From Cyclobacteriaceae bacterium (lineage in GTDB: Bacteria > Bacteroidota > Bacteroidia > Cytophagales > Cyclobacteriaceae): a stretch of DNA of 64,000 nucleotides. Location of the stretch: NCBI GenBank assembly GCA_019638275.1, contig JAHBUC010000003.1:409618-473617 (forward strand). Direction: 5' to 3'. The number at the start of each line of letters is the position of its first letter. Position 1 is the stretch's first letter. Shown piece after piece: positions 54,100 through 63,986 of the stretch. The position numbers and the translations under genes were made by a program. The notes under the pieces are model-generated. The model was given only the letters and a program-made list of their open reading frames with translations. It was not told the DNA's origin and ran no database searches.

Positions 54100-54906
54100 A
54101 TGAAGCATGTTTTACTGGCATTATTGATTCTATTTGCCATCCGTGCAGGTGCGCAAAGTGTGTCTACCTTAATGGGTGCACGCGCAAACGGTATGGGCTA
54201 CGCCTCCGCTGCGTTGTTCGACTCATGGGGCATATTCAACAACATGGCAGGCATTGCCAGGCTTGATGAGCCCTCAGCCATTTTTGTGTATGATCTGAGA
54301 CCCGCTTTGCCCGGAGGCAATCGTACAGCAGCAGGATTAGCCTGGCCTACACAAGCTGGGGTTATTGGTGGCGGTGTATTTCGGTTTGGCGATGATGTGT
54401 ACAACGAAAGCCTGCTAACAGCCGGTTTCAGCAACCAGTTTGGGTTGGCAGCTCTTGGTGTTAAAGTTAATTACATACAATACTCAGCCGAGGGATTCGG
54501 ACGTAAAGGTGTGTTTACTATTGGGTTTGGCGGAATCGCTGAATTGACGGAACAGCTCTCAGTTGGGGCATACATCACAAACATTAACCAACCAAAAATT
54601 TCAGAAGATGGTGAACGTATTCCAACATTGTTAACAGCAGGCATTTGCTTCAAACCGACAAGCAAAATCATTATTGCTACCGAACTTGAAAAAGATTTGG
54701 AAGCAAATGCCAATTGGAAAACAGGAATTGAGTATTCATTCCACAAAAAATTCTGCGCAAGAACCGGGTTTAATCTTAAACCAAACACCGCCTTCTTCGG
54801 ATTGGGATTTAAAACACCCAGACTAGCCATTGATTATGCCATTCAGCATACCGTTCAGCTAAGTCTTAGCCATCAAGCTTCAGTCAATTACTTTTTCAAC
54901 AGATGA
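54100..54906 (+). CDS. outer-membrane barrel protein of the PorV/PorQ-like group
   Basis: The product is 268 residues. A signal peptide (MKHVLLALLILFAIRAGAQS) is followed by GARANGMGYASAALFDSWGIFNNMAGIA, a segment shared by PorV/PorQ and FadL-like barrels in Bacteroidota, then alternating strands to the C-terminus (LSHQASVNYFFNR). PorV and PorQ work in T9SS, but this is short for PorV and the resemblance is not decisive. It overlaps the helix-hairpin-helix barrel gene by four bases, so the two may act together. Confidence 0.75.
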   Translation: MKHVLLALLILFAIRAGAQSVSTLMGARANGMGYASAALFDSWGIFNNMAGIARLDEPSAIFVYDLRPALPGGNRTAAGLAWPTQAGVIGGGVFRFGDDVYNESLLTAGFSNQFGLAALGVKVNYIQYSAEGFGRKGVFTIGFGGIAELTEQLSVGAYITNINQPKISEDGERIPTLLTAGICFKPTSKIIIATELEKDLEANANWKTGIEYSFHKKFCARTGFNLKPNTAFFGLGFKTPRLAIDYAIQHTVQLSLSHQASVNYFFNR

Positions 54907-56963
54907 AGACGTGTACACTCATCATATTGATTCTGACCCTATACACCGGAGCAGCATTTACCCAGGAGTATCCGCGCAAGGAAATTGATCTTGAACGACT
55001 GGTCGATGAACTTTTCGGTTTTCAGGATCTTGATTTAAACTATGAAGACTTGTATGAAAACCTGGCTTTGTTGTTGGCTAATCCATTAAATCTCAACAAA
55101 GCTTCTGCGGAGGAGCTCCGATTTCTGAATTTACTTACCGAAGAACACGTGCAGAGTTTAGTACGATACAGAACTGAACATGGTCCTCTCCTTTCCGTAT
55201 ATGAATTGCAAGCGGTACCAGGTTTTGATTTACAAACGATAAGTCGTGTAGTTCATTTTTTCTCCGTTGATGATCTCTCTCAAAAATTAAGTGGTTCGAT
55301 CTTCCGAAGGGCAATTGAAGATGGTAGCCATTACCTGCTGCTGCGGTACGAAAATACGTTCGAAACAAAACGAGGGTTTACGGATCAGGTTTCACCACAA
55401 CAACAATTTAAAGGCGATGAACACAAGCTATATATGCGCTTTCGGTCAAGCCGGCCGGGCGATTATAGTTTTGGGTTTACGGCTGAAAAGGATGCTGGAG
55501 AAACACTTCAATGGAATCCATCAAAGAGATACTATGGCGCAGACTTCACTTCCATCCACGCCCAGGTACTGAACAAAGGAAAAATTAAAAACCTCGTACT
55601 TGGAGATTACCAAGCCCAATTTGGGCAAGGCCTTATATTGGGGGGAAATTTCGGGTTTGGCAAAGGTGCCGAAACTATAACTACAGTTAGGAGAAGCAAT
55701 TTAGGTTTTACACCGTATACCTCCGTAAATGAAATTGGATACCTGCGCGGTGCTGCATTAACCTACCAAATTCTGCCCGCGATAAACATCTCAGGTTTTT
55801 ATTCACGCACCCATCGCGAAGCGTCCATTGCTTCGGATTCAACCGACCTTTCGTTTGTTTCCGCATTTCAAACAACAGGATTTCATAGAAACGATTCTGA
55901 GCTTAGTCGCAGAAAGACGCTCGGTGAAAGTCAGCAAGGTGTAGTAATCAACTACAAAAAAACTTTCATCGATGTTGGACTTATTTATCACAGGCTTGCC
56001 TACGATGTACCCGTAAATCGCGCACCTCAGCCCTACAATCAATTTATTTTTTCCGGTAACAGATTAACCAACACAGGCGCATACCTGAACTACGCACGGT
56101 ATAACTTTACATTCTTTGCCGAAGCTGTTAAAACCCTTACGGGTGGATTTGGTATTACCGGTGGATTACTTGGCAGCCTTACTCCTCAACTTGATGTGGC
56201 GTTTCACTTTCGAAACTACCAACGCCATTTTCAAAGTTTGTATTCGAATGCCTTCGGTGAAAGCACAGTTCCACGGAACGAACGGGGCATTTATTGGGGA
56301 TGGCGTTATCGGTGGAACAGAAAGTATAGCCTGGCAGGATACATGGATTTTTTTCGGTTCCCCTGGCTGCAGTATCGGAACTACCGCCCATCCGATGGAC
56401 ATGAGTTTTTGTTACGATTCAATTATCAACCATCACGAAATATTACGCTTTTTATCCAGGCAAGAGAAGAATCAAAATCGAGAAACATTTCAAACAACGA
56501 ATCCAACTTGTACACATCAGCAAATGGGATAAAAAGAAATTACTGGATTGCATGTGATTACGCTGCAAACCGAATGTTACGGCTTAAAACAAGGGCACAA
56601 TTCAGCACGTACACCATGCAACATCAAACTACCCACGGAATGGTTCTGTTTCAGGATGTGAGCCTGAATTTAGGAAAGCTTTCCCTTACCGGTCGCTATG
56701 CACTTTTCGATACCGAAGATTACGATAACCGGCAATATGTTTTTGAGCGCGATGTATGGCTTGCGTTTTCCATGCCGGCTTTATCCGGAACTGGCATCCG
56801 GAATTACGTGCTCGTTCAGTATGATCTGAGTAAAAAACTTACATGTTGGATTCGATACGCCAACCTGCGCTATACAGACCGCACAGAAATTGGCAGTGGC
56901 GTGGATACTATTGATTCGAATACGCGAAATGATATTAAATTGCAGGTACGTTACCGGCTTTAA
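54903..56963 (+). CDS. outer-membrane barrel with N-terminal helix-hairpin-helix domain
   Basis: The product is 686 residues. It has a signal peptide (about 1-20), then a ComEA-like helix-hairpin-helix region (about 58-110: PLNLNKASAEELRFLNLLTEEHVQSLVRYRTEHGPLLSVYELQAVPGF) and a long beta-barrel (about 150-686) ending KLQVRYRL. This combination is known in Bacteroidota, but the function is not established. The HhH part hints at DNA binding at the surface or periplasm, possibly DNA uptake; this is inference. It overlaps the PorV-like gene and is followed nine bases later by a tiny membrane ORF. Confidence 0.85.
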   Translation: MKTCTLIILILTLYTGAAFTQEYPRKEIDLERLVDELFGFQDLDLNYEDLYENLALLLANPLNLNKASAEELRFLNLLTEEHVQSLVRYRTEHGPLLSVYELQAVPGFDLQTISRVVHFFSVDDLSQKLSGSIFRRAIEDGSHYLLLRYENTFETKRGFTDQVSPQQQFKGDEHKLYMRFRSSRPGDYSFGFTAEKDAGETLQWNPSKRYYGADFTSIHAQVLNKGKIKNLVLGDYQAQFGQGLILGGNFGFGKGAETITTVRRSNLGFTPYTSVNEIGYLRGAALTYQILPAINISGFYSRTHREASIASDSTDLSFVSAFQTTGFHRNDSELSRRKTLGESQQGVVINYKKTFIDVGLIYHRLAYDVPVNRAPQPYNQFIFSGNRLTNTGAYLNYARYNFTFFAEAVKTLTGGFGITGGLLGSLTPQLDVAFHFRNYQRHFQSLYSNAFGESTVPRNERGIYWGWRYRWNRKYSLAGYMDFFRFPWLQYRNYRPSDGHEFLLRFNYQPSRNITLFIQAREESKSRNISNNESNLYTSANGIKRNYWIACDYAANRMLRLKTRAQFSTYTMQHQTTHGMVLFQDVSLNLGKLSLTGRYALFDTEDYDNRQYVFERDVWLAFSMPALSGTGIRNYVLVQYDLSKKLTCWIRYANLRYTDRTEIGSGVDTIDSNTRNDIKLQVRYRL

Positions 56964-56972
56964 CCCCAACAC

Positions 56973-57077
56973 ATGCATGCTGTAAAACAAATAACCCCCG
57001 AAGTGTTGCTGGTGCTTTGCATCGGGGGGATCATTTTTATCCTTGTTTTTAAGGCGATTTTCCGCAAAAAACGCTGA
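56973..57077 (+). CDS. 34-residue single-helix membrane peptide
   Basis: The ATG at 56973 opens 34 codons: MHAVKQITPEVLLVLCIGG, then IIFILVFKAIFRKKR. A single membrane helix (about residues 11-27) is followed by a positively charged tail (FRKKR), as in real small inner-membrane proteins. It starts nine bases after the HhH-barrel gene on the same strand and could be translated from that mRNA. I know no homolog. Short ORFs can arise by chance, but the hydrophobic core, basic end and placement speak for it. Confidence 0.45.
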   Translation: MHAVKQITPEVLLVLCIGGIIFILVFKAIFRKKR

Positions 57078-57172
57078 TATCCTTACGAATAGATCGCTGA
57101 ACAACTTCGGCAAAACCAAATAATCGGTTAATTTCAACACTTGGAAATCAAGACAAAAACCAAACAGGAAAC

Positions 57173-57898
57173 ATGAAAAATTTCATTGCCACATTATTAA
57201 TCGCATGCTTGAGTTTAACAGCCGTAGCCCAGGTTACGAAAAAAACGCTGGAGTTACCCGAATTCAAGGCTATCTACAACAATTCAAACTACACGGTATA
57301 CTTAAAGCAAACGAATAAACAGGAAATAAATGTTGAAGCGCTCACCGAAATATATGAGCTGACCAACATTTTTGTTGAGAACGGCATACTCATGATCAAC
57401 ATTGATCGCAAGCCGGAAAATCCCAACAAAAGTATTTGGGCAAAGATTGATGACATCAAGCTCAACCCTACTATGAAATTATATATCAGCGTAAAAAACG
57501 TTACCGATCTTCAGGTGAATGGTGCAGGAAAAATCATTTCTGAAAATTCATTGGCGGCCCCAACGCTCAATATATCCATTGGTGGTTCGGGCAGCATGGA
57601 TCTGGACATTAAAGGAGACCAGGTAAAAGCAGAAGTAAGTGGCTCCGGTAAAATGGGTATTAAAGGATATGCCTCTAACCTGGATGGTGTAGTTAGCGGC
57701 AGTGGCGCTATTAATGCATTTAACTGTCCGCTGGAAAAAGCTACCGTAAAAGTAAGCGGAACCGGTCTGGCTGAACTGAATGTAACAGACACCATTGTGG
57801 CGACTGTAGTGGGCAGCGGCTCCGTGAAACACAAAGGCAACACTAAAAATGCCACCAAAAAAATATATGGTTCCGGCTCTGTTGATCGGGCTTACTGA
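57173..57898 (+). CDS. secreted head-GIN (DUF2807) family protein
   Basis: The product is 241 residues. A signal peptide (MKNFIATLLIACLSLTAVAQ) is followed by a right-handed beta-helix-type DUF2807 domain with Gly/Ser/Asn-rich turns: VNGAGKII, IGGSGSMDLDIKGDQVKAEVSGSGKMGIKG, VSGSGAINAF, VSGTGLAELNV and VGSGSVKHKG. The GxGxG-style repetition gives the family its head-GIN name. It is exported to the periplasm or surface; ligand and role unknown. The SnoaL-like gene follows 11 bases downstream, suggesting one transcript. Confidence 0.85.
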   Translation: MKNFIATLLIACLSLTAVAQVTKKTLELPEFKAIYNNSNYTVYLKQTNKQEINVEALTEIYELTNIFVENGILMINIDRKPENPNKSIWAKIDDIKLNPTMKLYISVKNVTDLQVNGAGKIISENSLAAPTLNISIGGSGSMDLDIKGDQVKAEVSGSGKMGIKGYASNLDGVVSGSGAINAFNCPLEKATVKVSGTGLAELNVTDTIVATVVGSGSVKHKGNTKNATKKIYGSGSVDRAY

Positions 57899-57909
57899 GG
57901 AAACCGTAA

Positions 57910-58332
57910 ATGATTCGAATCATTCTTTTTATTCTTCTACCGGTTGCGTTGTTTGCTCAACGCAACCGTACGGAAGAACGAGCCATCCGAAAGGTAATGC
58001 TTGAACAGCAAGAGGCCTGGAACCGAGCCGACATAGCAAGTTTTATGGAAGGCTACTGGAAATCCGACAGCCTGAAATTCATTGGCCGAAACGGAATAAC
58101 ATACGGGTGGCAAACTACGCTGGAGAATTATAAAAAGGGATATCCCACTCCTGAGGCTATGGGTAAATTAACATTTACGATTCTTTCGCTGGAAGTTCTT
58201 TCCGGCACTTCGGCTTATATGATCGGGCGTTGGCAACTTAAACGGAAAACCGATGAACCGGGCGGGCACTTCACCCTATTATGGCGCAAAATCAACGGAA
58301 AATGGGTAATTGTGGCCGACCATACCAGTTAA
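57910..58332 (+). CDS. secreted DUF4440/SnoaL-like protein
   Basis: The product is 140 residues. A short signal peptide (MIRIILFILLPVALFAQ) precedes an NTF2-like cone fold: a helical start (RKVMLEQQEAWNRADIASFMEGYW), then strands ending FTLLWRKINGKWVIVADHTS, typical of DUF4440. The fold can host enzymes or bind small molecules. No catalytic residues stand out. It lies 11 bases after the head-GIN gene. The 154-base gap that follows contains the promoter region and long leader of the RRM gene. Confidence 0.82.
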   Translation: MIRIILFILLPVALFAQRNRTEERAIRKVMLEQQEAWNRADIASFMEGYWKSDSLKFIGRNGITYGWQTTLENYKKGYPTPEAMGKLTFTILSLEVLSGTSAYMIGRWQLKRKTDEPGGHFTLLWRKINGKWVIVADHTS

Positions 58333-58486
58333 GTTTTTACCCTTCACATGGAACTTTGAACTATTTTTCTACCTTTACAAGGTTAATTGATCACTCTTTC
58401 TATGAAGCCCTTCATGTTTAACCGCATTTGAGTTTCAGGCGGAATCATCAGTTAAAATTTAATTATTCACTTTATCAGTAAAACAA

Positions 58487-58801
58487 ATGAACATTTATGT
58501 TGCCAACATCCCTTTTAAAGCAACGGAAGCAGAATTGAAGGGGTTATTCGAAGAGTATGGTGAAGTTAGCTCAGCTAAGATCATCCTCGACAAGTTTACG
58601 CAACGCAGCCGTGGATTCGGTTTCGTTGAAATGAGCGATGACTCAGCCGGTCAACAAGCCATCTCGTCACTTAACGGTGCCGACTTCATGGGCAAAAACC
58701 TGGTGGTTAATGAAGCTCGTCCGCGTACAGACGCACCCCGTGGCAACCGCGGTGGTGGCGGTGGTGGTTTCAGAAAAAATTTTAATCGAAACGATTACTA
58801 A
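58487..58801 (+). CDS. RRM-type RNA-binding protein with Gly-rich tail
   Basis: The product is 104 residues. One RNA recognition motif spans 1-80, with RNP2 IYVANI (3-8) and RNP1 RGFGFVEM (42-49), followed by an RG/G-rich tail (PRGNRGGGGGGFRKNF). Bacterial RRM proteins of this kind bind mRNA and are often cold- or stress-induced. The upstream gap allows a leader of about 100 bases, which would fit post-transcriptional control. A good terminator follows. Confidence 0.93.
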   Translation: MNIYVANIPFKATEAELKGLFEEYGEVSSAKIILDKFTQRSRGFGFVEMSDDSAGQQAISSLNGADFMGKNLVVNEARPRTDAPRGNRGGGGGGFRKNFNRNDY

Positions 58802-58823
58802 TATTTTCGGATACACAAGTACC

Positions 58824-58851
58824 AAGCCCTGATGAAAGTCGGGGCTTTTTT
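58824..58851 (+). terminator. rho-independent terminator of the RRM gene
   Basis: AAGCCCTGA (58824-58832) pairs with TCGGGGCTT (58839-58847) through nine pairs, one of them T-G, around a six-base loop. A T-run follows. It lies 23 bases after the stop codon. Confidence 0.85.
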
Positions 58852-58858
58852 ATTGCCC

Positions 58859-60337
58859 TTATTTTTTCCACGAACCATTATACACCCGCCAAATGTTCAG
58901 CGGATTATTTTCTTTCAACTCGTCTGGCAGCAAAATTTCCGGGCAATTTTGAAAGGCCACCGGTCGTACGAAACGTTTAATCGCATCTGTTCCCACAGCA
59001 GTAAAACGCGAATCAGTTGTTGCCGGAAAAGGACCACCGTGTTGCATGGCCGGGCAAACCTCAACGCCTGTTGGCACACCATTGATGACAATGCGTCCTG
59101 CCTTTTCCGTTAGTGCGCGGATACAATTCTGGTACTCCATCAGTTCAGCTTCATCACCTATTACAGTTGAAGTCAATTGGCCGTGTAGATTTGAAATCAC
59201 CGTATGGAGTTCATGACGATCGGCACAACGGATCAACAATGAAAATGGTCCGAAAACTTCCTCGGCTAAAAGGGGATTATTCAAAAACGTAGATGCTGTA
59301 GCAGAGGAAATGAGTGCCTTCCCATGCTGCTTGCCTGGTTCACCGGCTGCTTCCGCTTCAATACGAACGCCTTTCTGCGCAAGCGTTTGCCCAAGCTTAC
59401 GTGCATAATTATCAGCGATACCCTCATGCAGCATCGCTTCAGGATGTTGTTCATTAATTTTCGCGGCCAATGCATTCACAAAGTCATTAAACCCGTCATG
59501 CTCAATGGCAATAACCAATCCGGGGTTGGTACAAAACTGACCAACGCCCATGGTAATTGATGCTGCCAGCTTTGCCGCGGTATCTATATAATTTCTCTTT
59601 AAACTTTCCGGCAAGAGAATTACCGGGTTAATGCTACTCATCTCGGCAAAAACAGGTATAGGTTCCTGGCGCTGATTGGCTAAATCAAATAATGCCTTAC
59701 CTCCAGCAAACGAACCCGTAAACCCTACTGCCTTTGTTAAGGGGTGTTTTACCAATGCCTGTCCTACTTCAAAGTTTGCGCCATGCAAATGCTGAAAAAC
59801 ACCTTTCGGTATTCCACTGGCCTTTGCTGCCCGATTGATCGCGTCAGCTACCAATTGAGAAGTTTTTGCATGGGCCGGATGTGCTTTGACAATAACGGTG
59901 CAACCGGCAGCCAGTGCAGAAGCAGTATCCCCTCCTGCCGTGGAATAGGCCAACGGAAAATTAGCGGCTCCAAAAACCACAACTGGCCCCAAAGGAACCA
60001 ACATCTTTCGAAGATCAGGTTTAGGCACCGGTGCCCGATCAGGTTTAGCTGTATCAATACGAGCTTCCACCCATGAACCGTCTTCGATGTATTCGGCAAA
60101 CATGTTAAGATGGCCCGTAGTACGCCCCCGTTCCGCCACAATGCGCGCCTCAGGCAAAGCCGTTTCTTCCATCGCGGTTTTTACCAGTTCGTGTCCAAGG
60201 TTTTCAATTTCCTGAGCCATTGCACGAAGAAAAGTTGCTCGTTTTGTTGCAGAAAGGTTTTTATAAGATTGAAACGCGAAATACGATTCACGCACAGCAA
60301 CATCAATTTCCTCAAGTGAGGCATCTTTATACGCCAT
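58859..60337 (-). CDS. alpha-ketoglutaric semialdehyde (2,5-dioxovalerate) dehydrogenase, ALDH family
   Basis: The product is 492 residues. The ALDH core has Asn126 (GAANFPLAY), Lys151, Glu232 (FAEMSSINPVIL) and catalytic Cys269 (VGQFCTNPG). The ERGRTTGHLNMFAEYIEDGSW segment (69-89) and the VCPAMQHGGPFPATTDSRFTAVG end are characteristic of the NADP-dependent 2,5-dioxovalerate dehydrogenase group, which finishes breakdown of pentoses, hexarates or hydroxyproline. The N-terminus is shorter than usual by perhaps 15-20 residues. No partner catabolic genes are nearby, so the pathway is unassigned. Confidence 0.88.
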   Translation of the reverse strand: MAYKDASLEEIDVAVRESYFAFQSYKNLSATKRATFLRAMAQEIENLGHELVKTAMEETALPEARIVAERGRTTGHLNMFAEYIEDGSWVEARIDTAKPDRAPVPKPDLRKMLVPLGPVVVFGAANFPLAYSTAGGDTASALAAGCTVIVKAHPAHAKTSQLVADAINRAAKASGIPKGVFQHLHGANFEVGQALVKHPLTKAVGFTGSFAGGKALFDLANQRQEPIPVFAEMSSINPVILLPESLKRNYIDTAAKLAASITMGVGQFCTNPGLVIAIEHDGFNDFVNALAAKINEQHPEAMLHEGIADNYARKLGQTLAQKGVRIEAEAAGEPGKQHGKALISSATASTFLNNPLLAEEVFGPFSLLIRCADRHELHTVISNLHGQLTSTVIGDEAELMEYQNCIRALTEKAGRIVINGVPTGVEVCPAMQHGGPFPATTDSRFTAVGTDAIKRFVRPVAFQNCPEILLPDELKENNPLNIWRVYNGSWKK

Positions 60338-60404
60338 AAAAGTCCAATTGAATTCAAGACAAAGTACAGAACATTTCGTATAATTCAGAAATAAAAACCA
60401 CCCT

Positions 60405-62723
60405 ATGGACGATCAGTTGAAGGAGCTTCAGCAGCTTCTTGAAAAAGCTAGTCAACTGGAAAAGATTCAGCGCAATCTCAGTATGGAAATTGAGGCGTTG
60501 CGTGGAGAAATTGAACAGGCTCAAACTCGTATTTCAAAACAAGTCAAACCCATTGTTCCGGAAGTAAAGCCAATAGAAAAAATTTCGGAGCCGAAACCTA
60601 AGCCAGAGCCAGTTACGCCTAAGGTTGAAGTAAAGCAAGAAGCAGTTACTCCGCAGCCGCAAGAGTCTACAAAGTGGGAAGAGTTTATCGGAACAAACCT
60701 CTTAAACAAAATAGGGATTGCTATTCTGGTTATTGGTATTGGATTTGGGGTTAAGTATGCCATCGATCACTCCCTGTTAAACCCACTTACCCGAATAATA
60801 CTGGGCTACCTGGCAGGTGGTGGATTGCTTTTTCTTGCCCTGCGCATTAAAAAGGATTACGAAAACTTTAGCGCTGTATTACTGAGTGGTGGCATGGCCT
60901 CACTCTATTTTGTTACGTATGCAGCTTATGATTTTTACGCGCTAATTCCCCAACTGCTTGCATTTGCACTAATGGTGATGTTTACCGGGTTTACAGTTTT
61001 AGCAGCACATCGATACAGCTTGCAGATAATCGCATTATTGGGATTAACGGGCGCATATGCTGTACCTTTTTTGCTAAGTGATGGTTCAGGGCAGGTTGTC
61101 ATCCTGTTTTCATATATAGCCATCATCAACAGTGGTATCCTTGTGCTCTCATTTTTGAAAGAGTGGAAAATTACACACTATGCCGCATTTGTTCTTACCT
61201 GGCTCATCTTCATTTCGTGGTATCTTGTTCAATACGAATCTGAAAAACATTTCTGGATTGCATTGTCGTTTTCGCTTATCTACTTTATCATCTTCTATAC
61301 CGCACTACTTTCAACCAAAATTCTCAAAAGCGAGTCTTTCGCAGGTGCTGATGTAGCATTTTTGCTCATAAATTCATTTGTGCACTATGGTGTTGGCTAT
61401 TCTGCCATAGAAGTTCTGAAAGAGGGAGAACAATATCTCGGACTGTTCACTGTCTTCAACGCTATACTCCACTTCGTTGTCTGCGTAGCACTCTACAAAC
61501 GGCAACGTGCATTCAAAAATATTTTTTACTTCGCAGCGGGGTTGGTGCTTACATTTCTTTCGATAGCCGTTCCTGTTCAATTGGAAGGGAACTGGGTAAC
61601 ACTCATTTGGGCATCGGAGGCTGTGTTGCTGTTCTGGATTGGGCGGACTAAAAAAATCAGTGCATACGAAATCATGTCGTATCCCCTGGCTGTGCTGGCC
61701 CTGGCAAGCCTTGCCGATGATTGGGATTCATTTTATCATATCAGCTTATATAACCTGGAAAATAACACATACTTCACACCCTTCTTTAACATACATTTCT
61801 TAACCGGAATTTGGGTGAGCCTTGCATTTTATATCATTCACCGGTTTAACATGAAGGAAAACTATGAAGCTCCTATCAAACACAAGGAATTAATCCAACT
61901 GATTAGCTACGGAATCCCCTCGCTTATACTGCTAACCCTATACCTTACCATCTATATTGAAATCGGATACTTTTGGGAATCGCACATGGCGCAAACCGCT
62001 ATCACCATTACAACCGAAACAAGCAGTTACGAAGAGCTGAACTATGAACTGCTTGCTTACAAAAGCTTATGGCGCATAAACTTCACGGCATTATTCGGAA
62101 TTGTGTTTTCCATTCTCTGCATGCGCTATCGACAAACGGAGAAAACGGTTACGCCCCTTTTCATTTTCAATTACCTGGCACTTGCTGCATTTGTTTTTAT
62201 TGGTCTTCAGGAAATCAATGAACTACGTTATACTTACTTATATCCACGTACACCCGCTTACTTTGAAACCGGAACCTGGAACCTGGCTTTCCGATACGTT
62301 GTATTGGCATTTATTCTGCCACTATTGTGGTTTAACTACCGGTTCGCTCAGTTGGAATTCGTAAAAGAGAATTTCAAGAAAATGGAACGGATACTGTTTC
62401 ACCTCATCATACTGATTATTCTGAGCAGCGAGCTCATTCATTGGCTGGATGTTGGCCGGGTACCCAATACGGATAAGCTTGGACTCACAATTCTATGGGG
62501 TGCTTTCGCCCTACTTATGATTATCCTGGGCCTCAGCAAGGATCAGAAATTCATCCGGATAACCGGTATTGTAATATTTGGCATTACTGTACTGAAATTG
62601 TTTGTGTACGATATGGCAGGCATGAGCACCATAAGTAAAACAATCGTAATGGTCAGTCTGGGTGTATTGATGTTGATATCATCCTTTCTATACAACCGTA
62701 GAAAAAAAATAAAGGATCTATGA
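60405..62723 (+). CDS. DUF2339 polytopic membrane protein
   Basis: The product is 772 residues. An N-terminal coiled coil (about 1-50) is followed by a Pro/Lys/Glu-rich linker (50-90) and then about 20 closely spaced membrane helices. The entry into the membrane part (WEEFIGTNLLNKIGIAILVIGIGFGVKYAID) is the DUF2339 signature. Function unknown; the family is thought to be envelope-related. It overlaps the DUF3999-like gene by four bases, and the two families frequently occur as a pair. Confidence 0.9.
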   Translation: MDDQLKELQQLLEKASQLEKIQRNLSMEIEALRGEIEQAQTRISKQVKPIVPEVKPIEKISEPKPKPEPVTPKVEVKQEAVTPQPQESTKWEEFIGTNLLNKIGIAILVIGIGFGVKYAIDHSLLNPLTRIILGYLAGGGLLFLALRIKKDYENFSAVLLSGGMASLYFVTYAAYDFYALIPQLLAFALMVMFTGFTVLAAHRYSLQIIALLGLTGAYAVPFLLSDGSGQVVILFSYIAIINSGILVLSFLKEWKITHYAAFVLTWLIFISWYLVQYESEKHFWIALSFSLIYFIIFYTALLSTKILKSESFAGADVAFLLINSFVHYGVGYSAIEVLKEGEQYLGLFTVFNAILHFVVCVALYKRQRAFKNIFYFAAGLVLTFLSIAVPVQLEGNWVTLIWASEAVLLFWIGRTKKISAYEIMSYPLAVLALASLADDWDSFYHISLYNLENNTYFTPFFNIHFLTGIWVSLAFYIIHRFNMKENYEAPIKHKELIQLISYGIPSLILLTLYLTIYIEIGYFWESHMAQTAITITTETSSYEELNYELLAYKSLWRINFTALFGIVFSILCMRYRQTEKTVTPLFIFNYLALAAFVFIGLQEINELRYTYLYPRTPAYFETGTWNLAFRYVVLAFILPLLWFNYRFAQLEFVKENFKKMERILFHLIILIILSSELIHWLDVGRVPNTDKLGLTILWGAFALLMIILGLSKDQKFIRITGIVIFGITVLKLFVYDMAGMSTISKTIVMVSLGVLMLISSFLYNRRKKIKDL

Positions 62724-63937
62724 AACGTGTGGCGCTTACTCTTGTTTGCTTATTCATTATTGTTTCTGCCCATGCACAGGTTACTGATTTCAAATACAGA
62801 CGCGCGCTTGATAAGGTCTCTGAAGAAGGGTGGTATAGCCTTGACCTTCCGGTTGATCTGTATCAAAAACTGAATAAAGATTTATCTGACATCCGCATTT
62901 TCGCTGTAGCGGATAAGGATACAACCGAAATTCCCTACCTGGTTAAAAGTAAAACTGATGAAACCACACGTGAAGACTTCAACCTTCCGCTTCTCAATCA
63001 AAGTCGATCGAATGGTGTACTGTACTTTACGATACAAGTTCCCGCTGGAAAAGCTCTGAACACATTAAACTTAAATTTCGTTGAGAAGAATTTAGATGCC
63101 CTGGTATCCATTGAAGGTAGTGAAGATAGAAAAGATTGGTTCGAAATTGTGAGTAAGAAAAGAATTGTCTCTATCGATCAAGACGACATTGAGTATTCAA
63201 AAACAACCGTAACTTTTCCGGATAGTGATTACGCCTATTTACGCATTCAGGTAAAAGCCGATAAACAGGTATCACTCACCGGAGCATCGTTTAAGTACAT
63301 ATCAACTAAAAAAGGAGAACACATTTCTCTTACGGATTTCAACATCACCTCCACAACGGAAAACAAGCAAACTGAAATCCGCATTCGCGCGCCATACCGG
63401 ACTGCTATTAATGCGATAACTGTAAATGCAACACATAGCAACGACTACTACCGTAGCTACTCATTAGCTTATGCTCTCGACAGTATTAAAACCGAAAAAG
63501 GATGGATTCAACACTACTCAACTTTTGATCGCGGATACCTGACCTCAATCGACTCGAATACACTCCGCTTCAATACGGTGATTACCCACGAACTGAAACT
63601 TACTATCTATAATCAGGATAATCCGGCACTTACAATCAACGCAATTGAATTATCGGGGCCGAAAACCGAAATCATAGCCAAACTGCCTGTTGAGAAGACC
63701 TTATTTCTTTACTATGGTAACCCACAACTTAACGCTCCCCGTTACGACATCATCCATTTTAAAGACAGAATTCCGAAATCACTCACCAATATTTCGTTGC
63801 TTGCTGAAGAAAATTTAGAGTCACCGCAACAAGAAAAAGCGCTGTTTACAAAGAAATTCTGGCTCTGGACCATTTTAATAGTGGTTATTGGTGTGATGGG
63901 ATATTTTACCCTTCACATGCTCAAACGCACCAATTGA
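62720..63937 (+). CDS. DUF3999-like secreted protein with C-terminal membrane anchor
   Basis: The product is 405 residues: a signal peptide (MKRVALTLVCLFIIVSAHAQ), a long beta-sandwich-rich periplasmic part (about 21-375, with DLSDIRIFAVADKDTTEIPYLVKSK near 52-76), and one membrane helix near the C-terminus (about 380-400). This matches DUF3999, the usual partner of DUF2339, whose gene it overlaps. The pair probably forms an inner-membrane complex with a periplasmic face; its role is unknown. Confidence 0.85.
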   Translation: MKRVALTLVCLFIIVSAHAQVTDFKYRRALDKVSEEGWYSLDLPVDLYQKLNKDLSDIRIFAVADKDTTEIPYLVKSKTDETTREDFNLPLLNQSRSNGVLYFTIQVPAGKALNTLNLNFVEKNLDALVSIEGSEDRKDWFEIVSKKRIVSIDQDDIEYSKTTVTFPDSDYAYLRIQVKADKQVSLTGASFKYISTKKGEHISLTDFNITSTTENKQTEIRIRAPYRTAINAITVNATHSNDYYRSYSLAYALDSIKTEKGWIQHYSTFDRGYLTSIDSNTLRFNTVITHELKLTIYNQDNPALTINAIELSGPKTEIIAKLPVEKTLFLYYGNPQLNAPRYDIIHFKDRIPKSLTNISLLAEENLESPQQEKALFTKKFWLWTILIVVIGVMGYFTLHMLKRTN

Positions 63938-63965
63938 CCTTCTCCAAAAAATTTTGTAAACTTTG
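63934..63965 (+). promoter_or_regulatory. candidate promoter of the gene entering the right edge
   Basis: TTG (63934-63936) and AAACTTTG (63958-63965) are 21 bases apart, and an ATG (63987) follows 21 bases later. The -7 box matches TAnnTTTG apart from its first base. Confidence 0.35.
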
Positions 63966-63986
63966 TATTCACCAACACAAAGTCGT

